From positions 1 through 61,023 of the forward strand of contig NZ_JXQQ01000021.1 of assembly GCF_000834655.1 (NCBI RefSeq): a stretch of DNA of 61,023 nucleotides, in the 5' to 3' direction. Position numbers and translations under genes: made by a program. Source of the DNA: Variovorax paradoxus. Its GTDB lineage: Bacteria; Pseudomonadota; Gammaproteobacteria; Burkholderiales; Burkholderiaceae_C. Below are positions 59,719 through 61,023 of this stretch, piece after piece. Within the stretch, counting starts at the first letter, position 1; every line of letters starts with the position of its first letter. Under the pieces are notes generated by a model. It ran no database searches. It was not told the origin of the DNA and worked only from the letters and a program-made list of their open reading frames with translations.

Positions 59719-60938
59719 TCGCTGTCTTTCGCAGGTTCCGGTTGCAGGGTGACGCCGCGCGCAAGCATGCGTTCGATGGCCGCGTCCGCGTAGCCCGCTT
59801 CGCGCAGCAGCTCCACGCTCTGCTCCCCGATGCGCGGCGCGGGGCGGCGGATCGACGCGGGCGTGGCGCTGTAGCGCCCGACCGGCGCGAGCGTGCGGAT
59901 GCGGCCTTCGCTCGGGTGATCGAACTCGGGGAAGAAGCCGACGGCACGCAGGTGCGGGTCGTCGAGCAGGCTCTCGGTGCTGTGCAGGCGCGCGACCGGG
60001 ATGTCGGCCGCTTCCAGCGCGGCCATCCATTCGTCGCTGCCGCGCGTGGCCATCACCTCGGCGACGAACGCGTAGACCGCGCCGATGTTCGCGGCGCGCG
60101 CGGTGTGCGAGCCGAACATCGGCGAGGCACGCAGCTCGGGCCGGCCGATCACGTCGAAGAAGGCCTGCCAGTGCTTGTCGTTGTAGATCAGCACGCTGAG
60201 ATAACCGTCGGCCGTCGCATAGGGCTTGCGGTGCGGCGCGAGCAGGCGGGCATAGCCGGTGGGCCCGAGCGGCGGCTCGAAGCTGTGGCCGCCGAGGTGG
60301 TCGCCCATCACGAACTGCGAGAGCGCTTCGAACATCGGCACCTCGACCGCCTGGCCCTTGCCGGTGCGCTGTGCGTTCAGCACCGCGGCGAGCAGCGCGA
60401 TGGCGGCCTGCAGCCCCACGGCGCGGTCGGCCAGCGTGACGGGCGCGTAGCGCGGCGCATCGCCGCTCTGCTGCGCGAAGAGCGAGGCGACGCCGGCCGC
60501 GCCCTGGATCAGGTCGTCGTAGGCGGGCTTGCCGGCATACGGGCCTTCTTCGCCGTAGCCGAAGGCGCCGAGGTAGACGATCTTCGGATTGACGGCCGCC
60601 ACCGCTTCGTAGCCGAGCCCGAGCCGCGCCATCGCCTGCGGGCGCGTGTTGTAGATGAGCGCGTCGCAACCCGCCGCGAGCCGCAGGCACGCCTCGCGGC
60701 CTTCGGGCTGCTTCAGGTCGAGCACGATGGAGCGCTTGTTGCGGTTCAGGTGCATCGCCATCGCACCCATGCCCGCATGGCGCATCGGGCCGACCGCGCG
60801 CAGGTTGTCGCCCGACGGCGGCTCGACCTTGACGATGTTGGCGCCGAGGTCGCCGAGCGTCTGCGTGGCGTAGGGTCCCATCACCACGGCCGTGAGGTCG
60901 AGGATGCGGATGCCTTCGAGGGGTCCGGTGGTGTTCAT
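59715..60938 (-). CDS. CaiB/BaiF (family III) CoA-transferase, second copy in the region
   Basis: The 407-residue product starts MNTTGPLEGIRILDLTAVVMG and has GDLGANIVKVEPPSG, HLNRNKRSIVLDL, and VTLADRAVGLQAA containing the likely catalytic Asp. It heads a minus-strand run with acyl-CoA dehydrogenase (four-base overlap) and acylphosphatase. It is distinct from the family III gene at 53122. It could be regulated with the LysR operon, but its own upstream region is cut close to the window end. Confidence 0.92.
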   Translation of the reverse strand: MNTTGPLEGIRILDLTAVVMGPYATQTLGDLGANIVKVEPPSGDNLRAVGPMRHAGMGAMAMHLNRNKRSIVLDLKQPEGREACLRLAAGCDALIYNTRPQAMARLGLGYEAVAAVNPKIVYLGAFGYGEEGPYAGKPAYDDLIQGAAGVASLFAQQSGDAPRYAPVTLADRAVGLQAAIALLAAVLNAQRTGKGQAVEVPMFEALSQFVMGDHLGGHSFEPPLGPTGYARLLAPHRKPYATADGYLSVLIYNDKHWQAFFDVIGRPELRASPMFGSHTARAANIGAVYAFVAEVMATRGSDEWMAALEAADIPVARLHSTESLLDDPHLRAVGFFPEFDHPSEGRIRTLAPVGRYSATPASIRRPAPRIGEQSVELLREAGYADAAIERMLARGVTLQPEPAKDSE

Positions 60939-60955
60939 GTCTTCGCGTTGGTATT

Positions 60956-60992
60956 GGCTCCTTCCTCCTCTGGGGGAAGGCCGGGATGGGGG
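60956..60992. repeat. Dispersed intergenic repeat near the right edge
   Basis: GGCTCCTTCCTCCTCTGGGGGAAGGCCGGGATGGGGGC, with CCTTCC pairing to GGAAGG. I recall close copies in front of and between genes in Variovorax-like genomes. A single copy here, so the repeat status rests on memory. Confidence 0.4.
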
Positions 60993-61023
60993 CAGGCAGG
61001 GCGCCCGATGGATGCGCCGCTTG

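Overview
The window is about 61 kb of high-GC DNA carrying a dense, ordinary chromosomal gene set from a betaproteobacterium, most likely a Comamonadaceae and probably Variovorax or a close relative. This rests on recall of protein families, gene order and repeats, not on a search. Supporting points are several orphan Bug (TctC-type) periplasmic receptors, the tyrS/M23/anmK and erpA/rpsI/rplM blocks, an S-adenosylhomocysteine riboswitch ahead of ahcY, a double-length UvrA, and intergenic repeats I recall from this family. No tRNA, rRNA, CRISPR, phage or insertion sequence was seen.

Layout. 1-3.9 kb: a membrane gene cut by the left edge, ruvA, phoH-ybeY, dtd and a cation-efflux gene. 4.0-5.1 kb: an exported FecR/OmpA-lipoprotein pair. 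5.2-12.2 kb: tyrS, an M23 peptidase with a terminator-like leader, anmK, a DHA2 efflux pump, erpA and rplM-rpsI. 12.2-17.8 kb: a lipoprotein, rlmJ and the methyl-cycle operon ahcY-tlyA-metF-rlpA behind an SAH riboswitch whose 3' strand is shared with a terminator hairpin. 17.9-22.2 kb: an exported DUF5666-like protein, then a polyhydroxyalkanoate block (phasin, alpha/beta hydrolase, small PhaE/PhaR-like subunit, class III-like PhaC, GNAT). 22.3-28.4 kb: two paralogous lipoproteins built from a roughly 320-residue unit I do not recognise, flanking prfC; the first is broken by an in-frame TAG and followed by frameshifted remains of its second unit. 28.4-33.9 kb: a three-gene ABC exporter, a HAD phosphatase and a divergent MFS/TetR pair. 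34-38.3 kb: a Fic gene of foreign appearance and an ornithine-cyclodeaminase/acetylpolyamine-deacetylase/Bug operon. 38.4-48.8 kb: double UvrA, two tandem orphan solute-binding proteins, a 48-residue membrane protein and an MHS transporter. 48.9-52.0 kb: a tightly overlapping isomerase/DUF1289/YbaK run, a LysE exporter and HMG-CoA lyase. 52-61 kb: a LysR gene divergent from a CoA-transferase/intradiol-dioxygenase/citryl-CoA-lyase/Bug/Bug operon, followed on the other strand by acylphosphatase, an acyl-CoA dehydrogenase and a second CoA-transferase.

The most rewarding parts are the uncharacterised CoA/ring-cleavage module at the right end, the unnamed repeat-unit lipoproteins with their decaying copy, the class III-like PHA synthase pair, the SAH riboswitch with its overlapping terminator, and several well-formed palindromes in front of fic, the MFS/TetR pair, the tandem binding proteins and rplM.
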